This document shows, piece by piece, positions 6,156 through 6,954 of a DNA stretch of 6,954 nt. The stretch is from positions 1-6,954 of the forward strand of contig DASVDW010000205.1 of the NCBI GenBank assembly GCA_036380925.1, in the 5' to 3' direction. Within the stretch, counting starts at the first letter, position 1, and each line of letters begins with the position of its first letter. The DNA comes from JAICLV01 sp036380925. GTDB lineage: Bacteria > Actinomycetota > Actinomycetes > Acidothermales > Acidothermaceae. Both the position numbers and the translations under genes were made by a program. The notes beneath the pieces were generated by a model. That model had not been told where the DNA came from. It did no database searches and saw only the letters and a list, made by a program, of their open reading frames with translations.

Positions 6156-6176
6156 TCTCATCGCCACTGAGCCCGC

Positions 6177-6199
6177 CCGCTGGCGTCAACCGCCAGCGG
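6177..6199 (-). terminator. GC-rich hairpin downstream of efeB
   Basis: CCGCTGGCG (6177-6185) and CGCCAGCGG (6191-6199) form a perfect 9-bp stem around a 5-base loop. On the minus strand it begins 12 bases after the efeB stop codon and lies before the ideR start. There is no T-tract; actinobacterial terminators often lack one. It would separate the efe transcript from ideR. It could also act as a transcript-stabilising structure. Confidence 0.55.
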
Positions 6200-6211
6200 T
6201 GGCGCAACCGG

Positions 6212-6829
6212 TCATCCGTACAGCTGATCGGCCCACGTCTGGCCGTCGCGCAAGCCTGGCGGGCAGCCGAACAAGCCGCCCCCGGTGTGCGAGATGTACT
6301 CGTTGAGGGCGTCATGCGCGCCGAGCTTGCGCTGGATCGGCACGAAGTGGGTGCGGGGGTCCTTCTGGAAGACGATGAAGAACAGCCCGGCGTCGAGTTC
6401 GCCGGTTACCGGGTCGATGCCGTCGGTGTAGGAGTAACCGCGGCGCAGCAGCCGCACGCCGCCGTTGTTCTCCGGGGCGGCGAGCCGGATGTGCGCGTCG
6501 TCAGCGATGACCGGTTCGCCGCCGCTCGTCTCGGCGAAGTCGGGCGCCTCGAACTCCACCGCTCCGGTGAGCGGCGCCCCCGACGCCTTGAATCGCCCGA
6601 AGACGCGCTGCTGGTCGGCCAGATTGTCGCGGTCCCACGACTCGATCAGCATCCGAATCCGGCGCGCCACCAGGTAGCTGCCGCCGATCATCCACGACTG
6701 GTCGGTCTCGTCGGCCACCCACACGTGCGCGGCGAGGTCGTCGCGCTCATCAGACCGGATGTTGCGGGTGCCGTCCTTGAAGCCCATCAGATTGCGCGGC
6801 GTCGCTTGGCTCGCGCTGGTCGACGACGT
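6212..6829 (-). pseudogene. efeB: EfeB, DyP-type heme peroxidase, truncated: N-terminal half missing
   Basis: The C-terminal half of a DyP-type peroxidase of the EfeB class, which helps deliver iron in the EfeUOB system. EfeB-like sequence begins with TSST at about 6829 and continues through SQATPRNLMGFKDGTRNI. Retained features, numbered from the ATG at 6787, are the GFKDG motif with catalytic D5, the proximal heme ligand H99 in DDAHIRLA, distal arginines R115/R116 in RLLRRGYSY, and a normal C-terminus (GGGLFGCPPG, WADQLYG). EfeB is normally about 400-430 residues with a Tat signal peptide. Here roughly the first 200 residues, including that signal and the first ferredoxin-like half, are absent, and the upstream DNA encodes EfeO in another frame. 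Internal initiation at 6787 would give a 191-residue half domain, unlikely to work. A short intergenic region separates it from ideR. Confidence 0.85.
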
Positions 6830-6954
6830 CGTTCTCCCGCGCGTCGATCGTCGGGTCGAGGTCGCCGAAGCTCTCCGCGACCGGTTCGATCGACTCGTAG
6901 TGGGTGCGCGCCGGCCCGTACGCGGCCTTGGCGCCTTCGATGTCGCCGGCCTTC
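6825..6954 (-). pseudogene. efeO: EfeO (imelysin/M75-type iron-uptake lipoprotein) internal fragment
   Basis: Read on the minus strand from 6953, the frame gives KAGDIEGAKAAYGPARTHYE, then SIEPVAESFGDLDPTIDAREND. This is the conserved block of the EfeO imelysin-like (M75) domain. EfeO is the periplasmic or surface component that captures iron for the EfeU permease. Similarity stops at about 6825: the family normally continues with a WTGFHRIEKALW-like segment carrying the HxxE metal motif. Here the frame instead enters the efeB coding DNA out of frame and ends at the stop at 6750-6752. The N-terminus lies beyond the window edge. It is called a pseudogene because the C-terminal part of the domain is missing, unless the junction is an assembly artefact. 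Confidence 0.8.

Noticed and set aside
4911..6170. 419-codon open frame on the plus strand
   Set aside because: It runs antisense to the ABC ATPase and ideR, which have full domain matches. Its translation is Arg/Pro/Ser-rich with no recognisable domain, as expected for a GC-rich shadow frame.
6168..6211. IdeR iron box between efeB and ideR
   Set aside because: No sequence resembling the 19-bp TTAGGTTAGGCTAACCTAA consensus is present; the visible symmetry is the GC-rich hairpin.
5332..6315. 327-codon minus-strand frame overlapping ideR
   Set aside because: It is an Arg-rich translation in an alternate frame of ideR and the end of efeB, with no domain signature.

Overview
The window is GC-rich and its gene families are those of an actinobacterium. 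These include a PIN-PhoH fusion protein, an IdeR-type iron regulator, an EfeO/EfeB iron-uptake locus, and a regulator-like small gene family that I know only from actinobacteria. Codons end mostly in G or C, GTG starts are common, and genes are tightly packed. I cannot assign a genus. No tRNA, rRNA, CRISPR array, transposase or integrase is visible.

Layout from left to right. (1) 1-767, minus strand: the N-terminal 255 codons of a PIN-PhoH protein, cut by the window edge. (2) 768-1060: a divergent promoter region with a candidate stress-sigma promoter. (3) 1061-1857, plus strand: a CsbD-family small stress protein, then a 189-residue gene of unassigned function. (4) 1868-5317, minus strand: a compact four-gene operon in the order ABC ATPase, ABC-2 permease, DesK-type sensor kinase, DesR-type response regulator. 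Its junctions are 4-bp overlaps or an 8-bp gap. (5) 5318-5423: its upstream region, with an inverted repeat and a repeated 9-mer. (6) 5424-6143, minus strand: an IdeR/DtxR iron regulator with all its metal ligands. (7) 6177-6199: a strong GC-rich hairpin that probably terminates the efe transcript. (8) 6212-6954, minus strand: remnants of efeO and efeB joined directly and out of frame.

How the genes work together. The ABC transporter and kinase/regulator pair resemble the self-contained envelope-stress or drug-efflux modules typified by Bacillus YvfRSTU and LnrJK-LMN: the kinase senses the membrane, the regulator binds the operon promoter, and the transporter exports or repairs. IdeR would be the iron sensor expected to control the neighbouring efe iron-uptake genes. 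CsbD and the 189-residue protein look like a general-stress pair.

The most striking observation is the efeO/efeB junction near 6819-6832. Typical EfeO sequence runs into typical mid-EfeB sequence in another frame, across a short GAC/GTC-rich microhomology. The C-terminal part of EfeO and the N-terminal half of EfeB, with its export signal, are missing. This is either a real deletion that destroyed the iron-uptake pair or an assembly error. I see no clear evidence of a wholly new system; the most open leads are the 189-residue gene and the putative operators upstream of the ABC/two-component operon.
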